From Selaginella moellendorffii (Eukaryota; Streptophyta; Lycopodiopsida; Selaginellales; Selaginellaceae), in the NCBI RefSeq assembly GCF_000143415.4, contig NW_003314366.1, forward strand, positions 197,348 to 261,347: 64,000 nucleotides of DNA, written 5' to 3'. The notes beneath the pieces were generated by a model that saw only the letters and a program-made list of their open reading frames with translations, made no database searches and had not been told where the DNA came from. This document shows, one piece after another, positions 1 through 11,758 of the stretch (position 1 is the first letter of the stretch; every line of letters starts with the position of its first letter). The translations under genes and the position numbers were made by a program.

Positions 1-895
1 CAATTCGACTGTCGTTGTTGGTGTCGGCTTCCGCAAACGTCTGCATCACAAAAGAAAAAGAGACAATAGCTTATTTAGCGTACGAAGAAGAAGAGCGATC
101 AACTTCTCGACCTTATCAAGAATAGTTTCGATGACGTCGTCGGAGAGCTTCATATCCGACTCTGATAACAAGGCGATTAGCATCTGCTTCACCTGCAGTT
201 TGATCTTAGTTTTCATCTGAATAGCATCTTCACATGCTTTGCTAGTACCTCTTCTCGTTCGATGAAACCGGTCCTGCGCAGATCATACAGCTGGAAGGCA
301 ACTGCAAAAGGAGAAGAAAACAATCATGAGAAAACAACGCATGAGTTGAACGAGTTATCCATCTTACAGTCGATCTTGTCTTCCAGCGGTGCATTGGGGT
401 GGAACACGCTGAGGGAGCGCACGAACTCCCCGAAATCGATCACCCCGTTTCTCTTCACATCGAAAAGGTCAAACACCTGCAGGAAGAGAGAGAAAAAAAA
501 AGAAAAGAACTTGTCAAAAGGAGCAAACACGAGTGGAAAAAGAAAAAAGAAACAAGTACCCGATCTGCGAACAAGTTCTCCTTCTTGCTGTTCTTGAAGA
601 GCGCCAAGCGGAATTCCTCCTGAAGTGAAGCCGAGCGAGATCTAAGCGAGCCCAAGAAGAAAAATCGAATCACACACCTTGTGGATGAGGCCATCGTCAA
701 TGACGGAGCTGCTGATCTTCTTGAAGAGCTCATACAGCGCTTCGATCTCACTCACGCTGACTGGAAGAAGCCACCGCATTTTAGCAGGGAAAAACGCGGC
801 AAATGATCAAACTCACAGGTGGTATCACTGGCCAGAGCTACAGGATCTTCGTACCCGGCCGCGTGCTGCGAGGGCTTCGAGTGGAAGCAGCCCAT
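1..895 (-). CDS. Calcineurin B-like (CBL) calcium sensor, 5' part; gene runs off the left edge
   Basis: CBL proteins bind calcium through EF-hands and recruit CIPK kinases to membranes. Reading from ATG at 895-893, seven exons join in phase: 895-817, 760-678, 619-560, 476-368, 301-249, 192-112 and 40 to beyond position 1, all with GT-AG introns of about 55-70 nt. The N-terminus MGCFHSK is the myristoylation/S-acylation signature of the CBL1/CBL9 group (known for the family), suggesting plasma-membrane targeting. Visible motifs are [46 protein letters not shown] with EF-hand residues, [14 protein letters not shown], and [12 protein letters not shown]. The last exon begins [11 protein letters not shown], the start of another EF-hand. 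The C-terminal part lies outside the window. Assignment to the family is firm; the exact paralogue is not claimed. Confidence 0.95.
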
Positions 896-1222
896 GAGAG
901 CGCCAGCAGCATGATCGAGCGCGAGAAAGAGTGCCAAGGCGATCCTCGCCACGAATTGCGTCACTCCGCCTTCTACTATGGACAATGCAGAGCCTGGCAA
1001 GCCAGAATTTAGGGCATGGGGGCGCGGAGGGAGGAGGCGGCGCTCGAGATCTTACCACCGCCATCGCTCTTGCCGGCTTGTTGCATTCGCAGCTCCCCAC
1101 CATTCTTAGGGTTTATCCCAAGCTTTTAAAATGTTATACGTAACAAAGTTCTTCCTTGTGTTCTTTCTCTTTGTTTCTTCTCTTTGTTCTTGCGCAGAAG
1201 AGAGAAGAAGAAGAAAATCTTT

Positions 1223-4024
1223 CTAGTAGCCTCCTCGCTGCTGCTTGCATTCAAACGCGCGGTGGCCAGATTGCCCGCATTTGTAGCAAGCTCCATCAAA
1301 ATTTCCACCGCCGCCACCGCCGCCACCCCATGATCTACTACTGCTGCTCCTCGACTCGCCGAATCGAGACGACGAAGAGAAACTCCTACCATTGCTCGAG
1401 TATCTTCCTCCTCCTCTGGAATCGTCAAACCGGCCAAACGCTGGCCTTCTTCCGCCGCCTCCTCGGTCGCCTCCAAAGGAGCTCCCGTAGCTCCGCCGGC
1501 CGCCATCGTCCCAGGAATCTTGGAGGCTTGGAAGCTGCGAGAGAGAGCCATGCAATGTTGGTGAGAGATCAAACGAGTGAAGAAAAAGAAAAACCTCTTT
1601 GATCGCCTCGATCCTAGTGCCGGAAGGCATCGACTTGGAGAGGAGATCCGTTGCTATGTGCTCCGGAAGATCGAAAACAGCACCCTCAACCTGTAAAGCA
1701 CGCAGCGAGAGAAAGTTCTTGAGCTGGAACAACTTGCGATCTCACAAACTCACATTTTTCTCGTCGATCATCTGGACTTTTCCAATGTTGTCCGCGGCCT
1801 TCTCGGACAGGCTAGCGATGGCTCCCACGACGTGCCGCACAGCGAGCGGGAAGTTCCCGGGAGCACGGGAGAACTTGAGAGTCATGTATCCCTGGAGAGA
1901 GCACCATGAGTTAAAGAACAAGCACGAAACGAAAGCTTACCGCCTCGAGGGAGATCAAAGATCGCTGCTCGGGTGGCTGGCTGAAGCCACTCATATGAGC
2001 AATCGCGGCTGCAAACGCGGCCGTCCCATGCTCGTCCAAGAGCTTCTCCGCCGTGGCCATGAAGACTTGCTTGAGATCCGGATGGACACCTTTGATGAGC
2101 TCCACGGCTTGCGAGGACGACGCCGCGAGCACCTCGTCGAAATGCGGCATGCTCTTGAACTGGAAGCTGCAGCCGACTTGTCGCTCAAAGTGTTTCAAGA
2201 TCCTCCTCTCTTGCGGAGAGAAGAAAACCAGAGCGCTGCCATCCTTGCCGGCCCGGCCAGTTCGACCAGATCGGTGGACAAACGTCTCCGAGTCCCGTGG
2301 CAAGTCGTAGTGTATGATCTGCGCAGAGGTTTGATCATAGCTGATACTTCTGGAGATGTTCTCGAGAGCTCTCGAGGAAACAAAACGAAACTTACAAGGT
2401 CTACGTCCGTGATGTCCAGGCCTCGCGCAGCAACATCCGTCGCGACCAAGATGAGGAACCTCCCCTCTCGGAAAGCTGCCAAGGTCTTCTCCCTTTGGAA
2501 CTGTGCGATATCCCCGTGCAAGGCCTCGCAACCGAGAGTTCTGTTCATTGCCATGGAGACTTCCTCAGCATCCCGTTTGGTCTGCGTGAAGACAATCGTC
2601 TTGCCTCCCTTGCCATACACCTGAGATCACACGATTCAACAGAAATGAGAAAACGAAAACGAAGAAGAAGATATAAACGCATCATAGTTACCGTGATCAC
2701 GTCGCTGAGGATCTTGCGTTTCGCAGCTTGTGAAGTCTGGACAGCATACAACTTGATACCCTCGGCAAGCTTCTCGTCGGACTCGCCAACCTGAAAAACA
2801 AAGTCTACGTTAGCTAAGAGGATCGCCACTGCTTTCGCGACGACTACGTACCAGGTCGATCGTAAGCGGCTTGTTTAGAAACTTTCTCGAGAGCTTCTGG
2901 ACCCAGCCCGGCATGGTCGCGGAGAAGAGCATGTTTTGACGCTTCTCTGGGAGCTGCTCCATGATCTTCTCCACGTCCTCCTCGAAGCCCACGGCGAGCA
3001 TCTGGTCCGCCTCGTCCAGAACCATGCACTCCACTTGACTGAGATCCAGGCATCCTTGCTCCAGCAAGTCGATGATCCGGCCGGGAGTTCCCACTGCAAC
3101 ATCGACACCGCGAGAGAGCAAGCGCTTCTGAGACATGATGGAAACTCCGCCATAGACGCAGACTGTCGCAAGCTCTTTGCCCGACTCCATGAACTCGGTC
3201 TCCACCTGCTTGGCAAGCTCCCTCGTCGGAGCCAACACCAAGGCCGCCGGACCTCTGAAAGATCTCCTGCGAAAGCCATGAACAAGAAAAGTTCGCGTTA
3301 TCAACCAAAGTTCTAAGATATGATCGTAGAGGAGCACCTTTGAGACTTGCTTCGCGAGCGATAGATGCGATCCATGATGGGAATTCCAAATGCCAAAGTT
3401 TTCCCTGTGCCAGTCTTCGCTCGAGCAATGAGGTCGACGCCCTTCATCGCTGGTTGGAACACGGCTCGCTGTTGCACAAGCCGGGATAGGACTTAGAAAC
3501 TTAGAACTCTCTCTCTCTCTCTTTCTCTCACGCTTGAGATCTCTCTAACTCACTTGAATCGGGAACAAGTGCGTGATGCCTCGGTCCGCAAGGTGGCCAA
3601 CAATCTCCTGCGAAACTCCCAGCCCGGCAATCGCAAGCTCATCATCAGCCTTGCTCTCACCTTGGACACCATCCTCTTCTTCCTCCTCCTCCTCCGAATT
3701 GGAGTGCTGGGACAACTCGCTATCATCCACATAGAGAATCTTACCATCCTCCTCCTCACTCTCATCCGTTTGCTCGTCTTCCCAAGTGGTAGTCACTCTC
3801 TTCCGAGGCGCGAAGTCTGTCCTCACAGCCGAGACCTTCCACTCCTCCGCGGCTGTGACCAATCGAGGAGCCCTGGTGGAGCCATAGCCATGCTGCTGCT
3901 GGAGCAAAGAAGCACGCAACCAACAGGGCGCCGCCCTGCTCGCTCCTCCTCCTCCTCCACCTCCATCGCCAAGCACTTGCAATGCAGGAGCTCTAGACGC
4001 GCCCGCGCCGGCAACCAGCGCCAT
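1223..4024 (-). CDS. RH3: Chloroplast DEAD-box RNA helicase, RH3 type (GUCT domain and C-terminal zinc knuckle)
   Basis: ATP-dependent RNA helicase; Arabidopsis RH3 acts in plastid group II intron splicing and ribosome assembly (established for the family). Nine exons join in phase: 4024-3554, 3468-3338, 3266-2852, 2790-2692, 2620-2396, 2318-1941, 1891-1754, 1690-1595 and 1534-1223, giving 754 aa (Arabidopsis RH3 is about 750). The N-terminal ~100 residues are Ala/Arg/Ser-rich and acidic-free at first, as in a plastid transit peptide, followed by an acidic stretch. The Q-motif region reads GITHLFPIQ, motif I AKTGTGKT, then [22 protein letters not shown] and [10 protein letters not shown]. The GUCT domain follows ([20 protein letters not shown]), then an SSSR/GGG-rich tail and one CCHC knuckle ([14 protein letters not shown]) just before the stop. 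An Arg/Ser/Gly tail plus knuckle separates RH3 from PMH helicases. Confidence 0.95.
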
Positions 4025-4218
4025 TCTTCCTTGCTACACTACACCCTACACTATCACTAAGTAACAGCCTTAAACCCACAACTCCAAGATAGATAGCTCG
4101 ATTTCTGGGTCCTCGAGGGGCCACGTAGGAACTCATGATCTTACGGACTAAACCCCGAGAGTTTGGATCAAAGATCAAAGATCAAAGATCTGGATCGCAA
4201 AAAAATATCTTTTTTCGA

Positions 4219-6352
4219 TCAGGTGGTGACCACAGCAGCAGCAGAATTGTTGTCCACGAGAGCAGCACGAGAAGGAGGAGGCTGTTGCTGATCTTCGCCC
4301 CAGTGCCAGAGCATACTCTCCCAGTAGCAAAACTCCTCGAAACACGTCCGGAGCCTCGAGTCCCTGATCTTGATCCGCCAGTGCCCGTCCGGGAAGCGCT
4401 GCTGCTCGGCCTGCCGCCTGTCCCACTCGAGGCTCGCCTTCTGCTTGCTGCGGAGGAGGCAGTAGCCCTGGAGCTTCTTGCTCATGCTGTCGTGAACTCT
4501 CCACCAGCGAGCGTGCGCGGCATCGTTGGCGTACTCGTGCAGCTTCTGCTGGTTCCAGTTGCAATCGTAGTCGCGGAAGCACAGCCACGGCTTGAGGCCG
4601 AGGAAGTGCATCGCGTACACCACCGGTGGCTCGCTTCCCAGCAGCTCCAACCTGTGCGCGAGCTCCTCGCTATCGTTGAGGCCGAAGTGCTTGAGGAAGT
4701 TCATGTGCTTGGGCAGTCTGTGCCACCAGGTGTACACCTCGTTCAAGTATCCCTGGTCGCCACCGTTGTACGATTCCACCTCGTTGATCTGCTGCATGAG
4801 CATCTCGAACGTGCAGTTGGATGGCTCGATCACCATGACGCCCGAGTTGAACATGCTCTCGTGGTTTCCCGTCGCGGAGATCTCCGGCATCTGGAAGAGG
4901 AAGTCCATGTTGCGCAGCAGGATGATGTCCGCGTCGATGTATATCAGCTTGTGGTACTCGGTCAGCTGCCATAGCCGAAACTTGCTGTAGTTCCACTCGT
5001 TGTATGACTCGGGCTCCGCCTTGGGGTTCCGTATCCTCTGGATCTGGATCACTCTCCACCCGGCTGCCTCGAGCCCCTCCCTGTGATGCGGATGGATGTT
5101 CTCGTCAACCAGGATGACAAGGTCCCGCTTGGACCCGCTCATTCGGATGCTCCGAGCGAGCGAGATGGCGCCACACACGTAGAACTGTGCCGAGTGGAGG
5201 ATGGTTGCGTAGGCTTCTCGTGACGCATGCTTGCGGGGTGCACGCCGGTTACCTGCAATCTAGAGCACGATCAGCGGCTTTCCGACGAGAAAAAAGAAGA
5301 AGAAAAAAGCAGAAAAGACTGCTACGTAACGTGACGTACCCGTTATCGGCACCGAAAGTTGGCATGATCCAGGAGGAAGCGCGAGAGTCTTCTCGAGCCG
5401 CTTGAGGTCGGCTTTGAAGAGCCAGAAACTCCCTTGGTGGCTGACAAGCTCGCGGCAGGGGAAGATGTTTGGAGATGGCCTGCACTCGTCGTCGAGAAGC
5501 ACGTATGTGTAGCCTTGTTGACGCTGGCCGGTGTCGAGAGCAACTCTAGCTGCGACGAGGAGCGTGTGTAGACGCTTGACACTTCTCGTCCAGTCTTTCG
5601 GATCCTTGGCTCGATCACAAGGCACCTTTGCAGCCACAAGGTGCAGGTTGAGGTTCTTGTGCTTCGTAGGCATTGGAAAGTGTGGGCATGTCGGGGTGTT
5701 CCAGCGCTCCTCCTCGTCAATCCACTCGGGGTAGAGGTCGGACCAGCTGGTGTTCTCGGAGACAGCCTCAAAGCGTATCAACCTGGGCGTCTCTCCACCG
5801 CTGAAAACCTCCCACGGAAGAGTGCTCGACTTGTCGTCGAAATTGACGAGGCCAATCTTGAGAGCTCCACCCACGTCCAGGCTGCTTCTCAAGGCCGTCA
5901 GCTCGCCAGTGTCTTGCAGCCAGCGCAAGAGCTTCTCGTCACTGGTGTTGCGCAAGGACCCCCGGACCTGGAAGCTGGAATGGAAGAGAGCAACGATTCA
6001 AACGACTCCTATGAACAAGATAGAGAACTTGGTACCTCGAGTCTTCAGAGCGCGACGTTCCTCTTCTGGTAGACGTAGGAACGAAAAGAATGGTCATGGA
6101 TGCTGCCGCAAATAACAAGACTACCAGGAGCCGAAGAGCAAAGCTTCTTATCACAGGCAGCGCCACCCCGCCGCCGCCACCACCTCCTCCTCCTCCTCCT
6201 CCTCCTGGTTGTGAGATATCATCCTCGTCGGCCTTCTTCTTGTCATTGGTGCGCTTGCGCTGGAGCTCGGCATCCCTGGCAAAGCCGCAACAACACAAGC
6301 ATTTCAAACCGCTAGCCTAGAATCCCATCAAGGAGTACTCACACGCCTCCAT
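4219..6352 (-). CDS. GUX-type glucuronosyltransferase (GT8, PGSIP family), Golgi xylan side-chain enzyme
   Basis: GUX proteins add glucuronic acid to xylan in the Golgi. Exons 6275-6036, 5974-5340 and 5252-4219 join in phase. A tiny first exon 6352-6345 (M-E-A) with a 69-nt intron keeps the frame and gives 638 aa, but this start is the least certain part. The N-terminus has a Gly run from a GGN repeat (about 6171-6205) followed by one membrane segment, LRLLVVLLFAAASMTILFV, making a type II protein. The GT8 catalytic part shows SLARSIRMSGSKRDLVILVD, KFRLWQLTEYHKLIYIDAD (the D-x-D metal site), FNSGVMVIEPS and NGGDQGYLNEVYTWW. The stop lies only about 195 bp upstream of the RH3 start on the same strand. 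Which GUX paralogue it is cannot be told. Confidence 0.9.
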
Positions 6353-6884
6353 TCTGGCGATAGCGCCGGGCTTCCGGCCTCATCTGACCTCGCTGCGATC
6401 GATCGAATCGCCGGCGGCGCGCCGCGATTCGCGATCAAGCCTCCATTGCCATACCTGTGGAAGGGAAGGAATACCCGCGGATCGATCAACCCTAGCTACT
6501 GGGCGGCATTAGAGGCGGTGAGCGAGGAAGGAGTCTCTCTCTCTCGCGAGTAGTGCGCGTTCGTCTCTTTGTTACCGGCTAGGGCCGGTCACCCGGGATG
6601 GGCACTTGGCATAAAACTTAAGTATGAGAAATCTTACGTGGAGTAGGGTACAAGCGGCGCTGTGCTGCCAGCATTCCTTCCTTTTGATTTAATTCGCTTT
6701 GGTGGTGGTGGTGGCCCGGCTCTATTAATTTGCTAAGATCGAGATTGGAAGCTATGGCATTCCCATCCGATGTTGTTTGGTGGCTGTGTCCCGGAATAAC
6801 CGTCAATCCATCCACGACCTACCGTGATGTTTCGATTTGACTAAATTCCCTGTCATAGCAAAGAATTCTAGTCCAATAGGCTTA
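6353..6884. other. Intergenic, presumed upstream region of the GUX gene
   Basis: No coding stretch is recognisable. It contains a GC-rich 5' leader-like part near the GUX start, a short CT run around 6530-6545, then lower-GC sequence up to the endopeptidase-derived fragment. No RNA gene or repeat seen. Confidence 0.5.
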
Positions 6885-7765
6885 AGTCATGGCGCATTGA
6901 CCGACCATGGAGTTTGTATTAGTTGGAAGATACCACCTAGTTTCCCCTCTAGCTGATTTTCTCGTTGTATAGCCTATTCTCTTGAAACGAAATCGGGAGA
7001 AATATGGACGATCCTGATCATAAAAGTGAACATCGTTGCCACCGCTGTCTTGTCCCGGGCTCAAGCTCGCTGGGCTTCGCATTGATCCCGCATGTATGGT
7101 GATTTTAGTTGCTTTTCCTTGTCCAAACTTGCAGTTCTATCATAACGCACAGGTAGTCCTTCCTACGTCGGCCCCGGCACGTCGTCCTTCCTCCACGATG
7201 GGCTTGTGGGAGTGAACGTCTCGTTACCGGGTTACCAGGATCGATCAACTTTGCAGGGTCTTCCAAGTCGCAGAGTCACTCGTTGGGATGGACAAGGTAC
7301 CCCTCTAACTTTATACTGGTTGAACTTGCGTAATGGAGTCATCTTTCTCACAGGAGGATGGGACAAGGATTGAGCTGGGACTTTGGGATCACGGACGTGC
7401 AAACGCCAGAGAGCTGATTGGACCTCCAAACAACTGCCTTAACACCGTGTTCGATTCGTAAGCCATCATCTTTCAGCATACGTACGTGATGCTGATTGTG
7501 TGCATTGTTCCAAGCGCTCGGGGTCCTCCACCCAAGGAACCACTCACATCGCCATTTCCCACCTCTCATCAACGACCGGACGCACCAGGACCTTTTGGAG
7601 CGAAGACGTCGTCGATTGGTATGCTACCAGCGAGCTCGTGACCACGTCGGGAGATGTCAATCGGCTGGTTTCTTTGGGGTGTGATGAGAGCAGGACGAAA
7701 AGAATTTCCTTCTTTCGAAATGTGTTCTACAGGGTGGAAACTCAGGAGGGAGAAAGAAACATGTC
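6885..7765 (+). pseudogene. Degenerate partial copy 1 of the glutamyl endopeptidase gene (5' exons to start of exon 7)
   Basis: The sequence aligns by eye with the intact gene at 15.2-16.7 kb. Matches include the region before the start codon (GGCGCATTG at 6890 against 15182), the exon 2 stretch around GTTGCCACCGCTGTC, exon 3 (CTACGTCGGCC then GACGGGCTTGTGGGAGTG), exon 4 with GATGGACAAG, exon 5 (GAGCTGGGACTTTGG...GAGAGCTGATTGGACC), part of exon 6 (ACGTCGTCGATTGGTATGC) and the acceptor plus start of exon 7 (CAGGGTGGAAACTCAGG at 7731). Large parts of exons 2 and 6 are missing and no reading frame survives. The exon-intron order is kept, so it is a DNA-level duplicate and not a retrocopy. It ends just before the 3' end of the convergent Crinkler-like gene. 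Confidence 0.8.
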
Positions 7766-7803
7766 TATACTAAACCCCACGCCAGCACTCTTCACTCTTT
7801 ACT

Positions 7804-9697
7804 CTACTTGCAGATCTCGCAAACAAGCATCTGTTGAGGGATGGGACTCGCGCATGACTGGTGATACCAACTCTGGCACACCGTGCACTCTATCCCGTCC
7901 CCTTCAGGCTTCCCACATTGTAAACAGGCTCCTTCCTCTTCAGCAAACAAAGGTTGTCCCTCCTTAGCAGCAAGCTCCATATCTTCCATCACCTGCTTCA
8001 GCTCCAGGCAATTATGAGGAACAACATCTGCTGTCTCAGGTCGACGGAGAATTATCCGATTCCAATGCTTCAAGTCCTCCGTTGAAAAAGAGACCCGTCC
8101 ATTTGGTGTACGCAAAACGTTCCCATTTGCATCCTTCATAGGCACCTTGAGCTTGATATACGGCATCTGGGAGTTGCCTTCGGGAGTGACGAATAGGAAG
8201 ATGGGTTCCCTCCCACAAAGCAGTCTGCATTTGTCAACCAACGAATCATAATCGGACTTCCACATGGGCGACCCACTCTTGGAACAAGTTACTTGAAGCA
8301 GATACTTAAACCTACCAGCAAGCGCGTCCACCAGCGGATAGCTCTGGCTCGGAAGAAGAACATACTTGTCCATGTCCCTGGTGGTAAAAGGGAAATTGTT
8401 GCCATAGTGATGCTTGATTGTTGCCGGTGGAAGGATGATAATGCTACCATCAGCCAACCGGAAGTCCCCTCCTCTACGTAGAATGGAATGAGCGAAGTCC
8501 TCAAAGACACCTCTAGCAGCTGCAACAAGTCTTGGAACAAAAATAGTTTTGCTAACGAGCTCCAGTCGCTTATTCACCTCGGACTCATAAAACAGTTCGT
8601 TAAAGCGCCTCAGGCACCAGGAGGAGACAAACTCCACTCCACCAATGTGCTTCATGTCATGGTCGGGAATGTCCAAGAACACACGGTGGTAGGTTGAGAA
8701 GTTCTCTGCCAGATTCTCGTAGTAGTAAAACACCGCACGATTTGCATTCTCTACCACCCACTTGAGGTCGCTCTTGAAGTTACGGACAATACCGCCACAG
8801 ATGAAAACCCGAGCCATGAAATTTGCAGCACTCGTGAAGCCTGGGAGACTCCCCAAGCCCTTGTCCGCCTCTGCTAAAGTGTATCCAGTCCTCTGCAACT
8901 CGTCACCCAATGTCTTGTTCCACAACACTAGAAGCTCTGCGGGCTTCTACGCGCACATATGCAGCTCTGTGAAGTATTGCTCGTCCATAGTCTTTTCTGC
9001 CTCCACAGCACCATTCCGAGAGTTTGGACTGGCAAAGAGCACAGACCGGCCAAAGGAATTCCTTATGCCTGTGAACCTGTCGTCTACCAGCAACCATGTT
9101 CCCGGCATTTGAAGGTAGCTTAAAGCAGCATCAAAATCTGGTACCTCGAAGCACTTGCCACTCGGATCGAAATAATACAAGTAGGAGTGTTGGGCCACCA
9201 CGAGCTGCACTACAATGGCCTGGCGCTTCTCACGTAGCCGTGAAACGAAGTACCACAAACAACATGACTTGCCGATGCCCGGATTGCCAGAGATGTAAGT
9301 GAACGTGTACTCCGAGTTGAAAACCTTGTGAAACAGCCTCTTGTACTCAACGCGAACATAGATCTCAGCCTCACTAAATTTGAAGGGTAGACTCAGGAAG
9401 CCATCCTTCACGATGAAGTCGCTCTCCCTCAAGCTCAGCTCCGTTGACGTTGGCACTGCAAGCGAACGCACGGTAAGAGGTAAGGATAGAAATGAAGAAA
9501 GAAGCCACCCTCCGCTGCAGTAAGATAAGCTTCTCCTTGCGCAGCAGCTGCTTGTCCTTCCATAACCGCTTTACTCTGTCTTGCAGAAACTGCTTATCCT
9601 GGGCATCCGCTGTTGATTTCAGGTGCTCCTCAACCTTATCTATTTCTTCTTGGACTTGATCGATTTCCCCTTGGACAATGGAAATCCGATCATCCAT
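7804..9697 (-). pseudogene. Crinkler/RHS-like P-loop NTPase plus nuclease-like domain with C-terminal PHD finger, interrupted by one stop
   Basis: From ATG at 9697, about 65 residues form a charged coiled coil (VKRLWKDKQLLRKEKLILL). A following region from about 9462 contains a Walker A motif, YISGNPGIGKSCCLW, and a WLLVDD Walker B-like motif. The same frame continues to 7804 with only one in-frame TAG (8949-8947). The second half has conserved stretches typical of Crinkler/RHS proteins (HDMKHIGG, and YPLVDALAGRFKYLLQVT, resembling the D...QxT core of their restriction-endonuclease-like domain). It ends in a C4HC3 PHD finger (CLQCGKPEGDGIEC...CQSWYHQSC...CEIC). The junction between the coiled-coil exon and the NTPase exon (about 9471-9515) could not be joined in phase with an ordinary splice. 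Function is inferred from the family: Crinkler/RHS proteins are modular effector-type proteins. Probably inactive as it stands. Confidence 0.65.
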
Positions 9698-9859
9698 CAC
9701 AGCTCGCTAAAAATATTTGAAAGGCACTTTAGGATTTATAGTTTACAGCAGGTTGGCAGGTGATATTTTCCGCAACCTTCGTCCTTTGATCATAAAAAAC
9801 TTAGCAGAATAAGAGCTTAAGATCTATTTTTTCAAGACTTCTTGCTTGATCAGAGAAAA

Positions 9860-10690
9860 TGCTCCAAGACGTCAAGAGTATGGAATTCGCGGTTTGTATT
9901 TCCGTCTTGTTTTGTAGAACTCCAAGCTTTCCAAGGCGGAGGAGCAGCTATACGAGCATTGGAAGCTAAGAATCAGAGAATGCCACGCTGAAAGTAAAGC
10001 CCAGCGAAGACACCAAGCTTTGGAGCAGAGTCTCGTCAGCCTCGTGAAAATCAAGTCCAACAAGGTATCGTCTTTTCATAGTTTTGAAAACCATGTCTCT
10101 TCGTTGTCATTTATGTGAACTAGCTGAGGCGACCAAGAAGCTCGAAGCTCGAGACTACCGAGAAGAATAGCGAGTACAAGCAGGAATCTGCGGCTCAGAA
10201 GACTGCGGCTTTGGAAAAGATTCGCAAGTTAGAAGCCAAGAAAGAAGACATTGAGAAACACCTCATATTGCAGAAGAACGATCAGGTAATCAGCTTTTTC
10301 GTTCAGCCTCTTGCATAAACATAGCGCTGTTTCTTTCTTGCAGGCGATTCTTGAGATGAAACGCCACGAGGTTAGCCAAGAAAGAACAGCCACCGATTGA
10401 ATCGTTCTCATTTGTTTTTATCCAGATAAACAAACTACAAGGGAGTCACAAGCAAGCTTTGAAACTGGCTTTTGTGAAGCAGGAGGAAGTTCAGTCGCTG
10501 TGCAACTGCTTGTTCCGTCCTGTGGCTGATCAAGTCTATGGCGATCCTGAAATGTTTGGCGAGACGAGGCAGATGTGTATAAATTGCATGGTAACAATTT
10601 TGTGTGATGCTTTCGACGATGAACTGACGTCTGCTATTTTCTGTTACAGGAAAGAGAAAGAGATCATTTTTCGCAGTTCATTACAGAAGG
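9860..10690 (+). CDS. Unrecognised coiled-coil gene, truncated at its 3' end
   Basis: A series of exon-like blocks stays open in one frame with GT-AG junctions. They run about 9886-10063 (KAEEQLYEHWKLRIRECHAE), 10124-10285 (charged helix rich in K/E/Q, KIRKLEAKKEDIEKHL), 10344-10371 (AILEMKRHE), 10425-10590 (QALKLAFVKQEEVQSLCNCLF, then CINCM) and 10651-10690 (ERERDHFSQFIT). A possible start at 9860 (ATG) needs a 26-nt intron and is doubtful. The protein would be mostly coiled coil with a Cys-containing segment near the end. The last block runs straight into endopeptidase-derived sequence, so the 3' part seems lost. I do not recognise the family. Confidence 0.4.
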
Positions 10691-10697
10691 CTTTACT

Positions 10698-11105
10698 GTA
10701 CTGCAACGTGTTCTTTGCGCTCTCTCACGCACCGGTCCCTACGTCGGCCTCGGCAAGTCGTCCTTGTCACGACGGGCTTGTGGTTGATCGTCTCGTTACC
10801 GGGTTGCCACCCGGTGCCAGGATCGCGTTTTCTTCCTTCGTTTTCTTGATGCGTCTCTCCTGATGGTAGTCACCTTGCATTCGGGGATGGACAAGGTACT
10901 CCTTTCTATCGCATAATGGAATCAAATCTTTCTCACAGGAGGAGTGAGCTGAGACTTTGGATCGCCGACATGCAAATGCCAGCTGCCTTAACTCCGTGTT
11001 CGGAACTTCGTCAAGTCATTTGTGATGTTTTCTTGGCTGGCAGAGGCTCACTCTCCAGGGAACGATTTCCTGGCTCTGGGGGACGAAAGAGAGTTTTCCA
11101 CGAGC
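10698..11105 (+). pseudogene. Degenerate partial copy 2 of the glutamyl endopeptidase gene
   Basis: Begins in what is intron 2/exon 3 of the intact gene (CTCTCACGCAC, CTACGTCGGCCTCGGCA, CGTCTCGTTACCGGGTTGCC), continues with exon 4 (CCTGATGGTAGTCACC) and exon 5 (CAGGAGGAGTGAGCTG), then jumps to the start of exon 8 (TTGGCTGGCAGAGGCTCACTC at about 11032). Exons 6 and 7 are deleted. No usable reading frame. As in copy 1, it is immediately followed by Crinkler-like sequence on the opposite strand. Confidence 0.8.
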
Positions 11106-11390
11106 TCACTTCCCTCCTCTACTTCGAACGAAGTCCTCAAAGATGATTAACTTGGTAGCTCCAGTCGCTTATTCAGCTCGGACTGAGACATTAAAGCGCC
11201 TCAGGCTGACCAACTCCATCCCACCAGCGTGCTTCATGTCATGGTCGGCAAACTTCAGGTGGGTTGAGACATTCTCGTCGTGGTAAACACACCGATCTGC
11301 ATTCTCGTTGCAGGAACAATACCGCCACAGATGTAAAACTGAACCCTGAAATTTGCACTCGTGAAGCCTGGGAGACTCCCGAAGTCCGAA
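11106..11390 (-). pseudogene. Short fragment of the Crinkler-like gene
   Basis: Closely resembles 8480-8860. On the minus strand it still reads HDMKHAGGMELVS and a degraded CRRFN-like stretch, and on the plus strand shares CGAAGTCCTCAAAGA, GCTCCAGTCGCTTATTCA and GTGCTTCATGTCATGG. Internal deletions and frameshifts remove any coding capacity. Its order relative to the adjacent endopeptidase fragment is the same as at 7-9 kb. Confidence 0.75.
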
Positions 11391-11758
11391 CGTAACATAA
11401 CACAAGGATCCACATAAATCACAATTTAAGATTAGAAAAATGAAACTTTGTGTTGTTTGGTGTCCACCTTCATGTTTTGATTTGATAAAATTTCCTAGCA
11501 AAGAATACCATTGCGTAGGTGTCCAATGGTTTGAGCGCCAATCGCCTTCGTCCGCCCAGAAATGCTGCACAAAAAATCCCGTGTTGACCAAAGGGAATAA
11601 CCCAACGTTAATATCGCTCTCGTTCTCGTAATTTGTGTAGAGGGATGGAGGAGGATGATGAGCGCAATGCCGGTGCCGCCGGTGCCAGCCGGATCGTAGC
11701 TAGCACAACTGAACAAAGAGGAGCTGGCGGGAGATGAGGCCCAGGCGATCAGCACAGG

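Noticed and set aside
1599-2624. 341-codon plus-strand ORF
   Set aside because: Antisense shadow of the RH3 helicase exons; no motif of its own.
4135-4974. 279-codon plus-strand ORF rich in Val/Leu/Glu
   Set aside because: Antisense of the last GUX exon; composition reflects reverse-complemented GC-rich codons.
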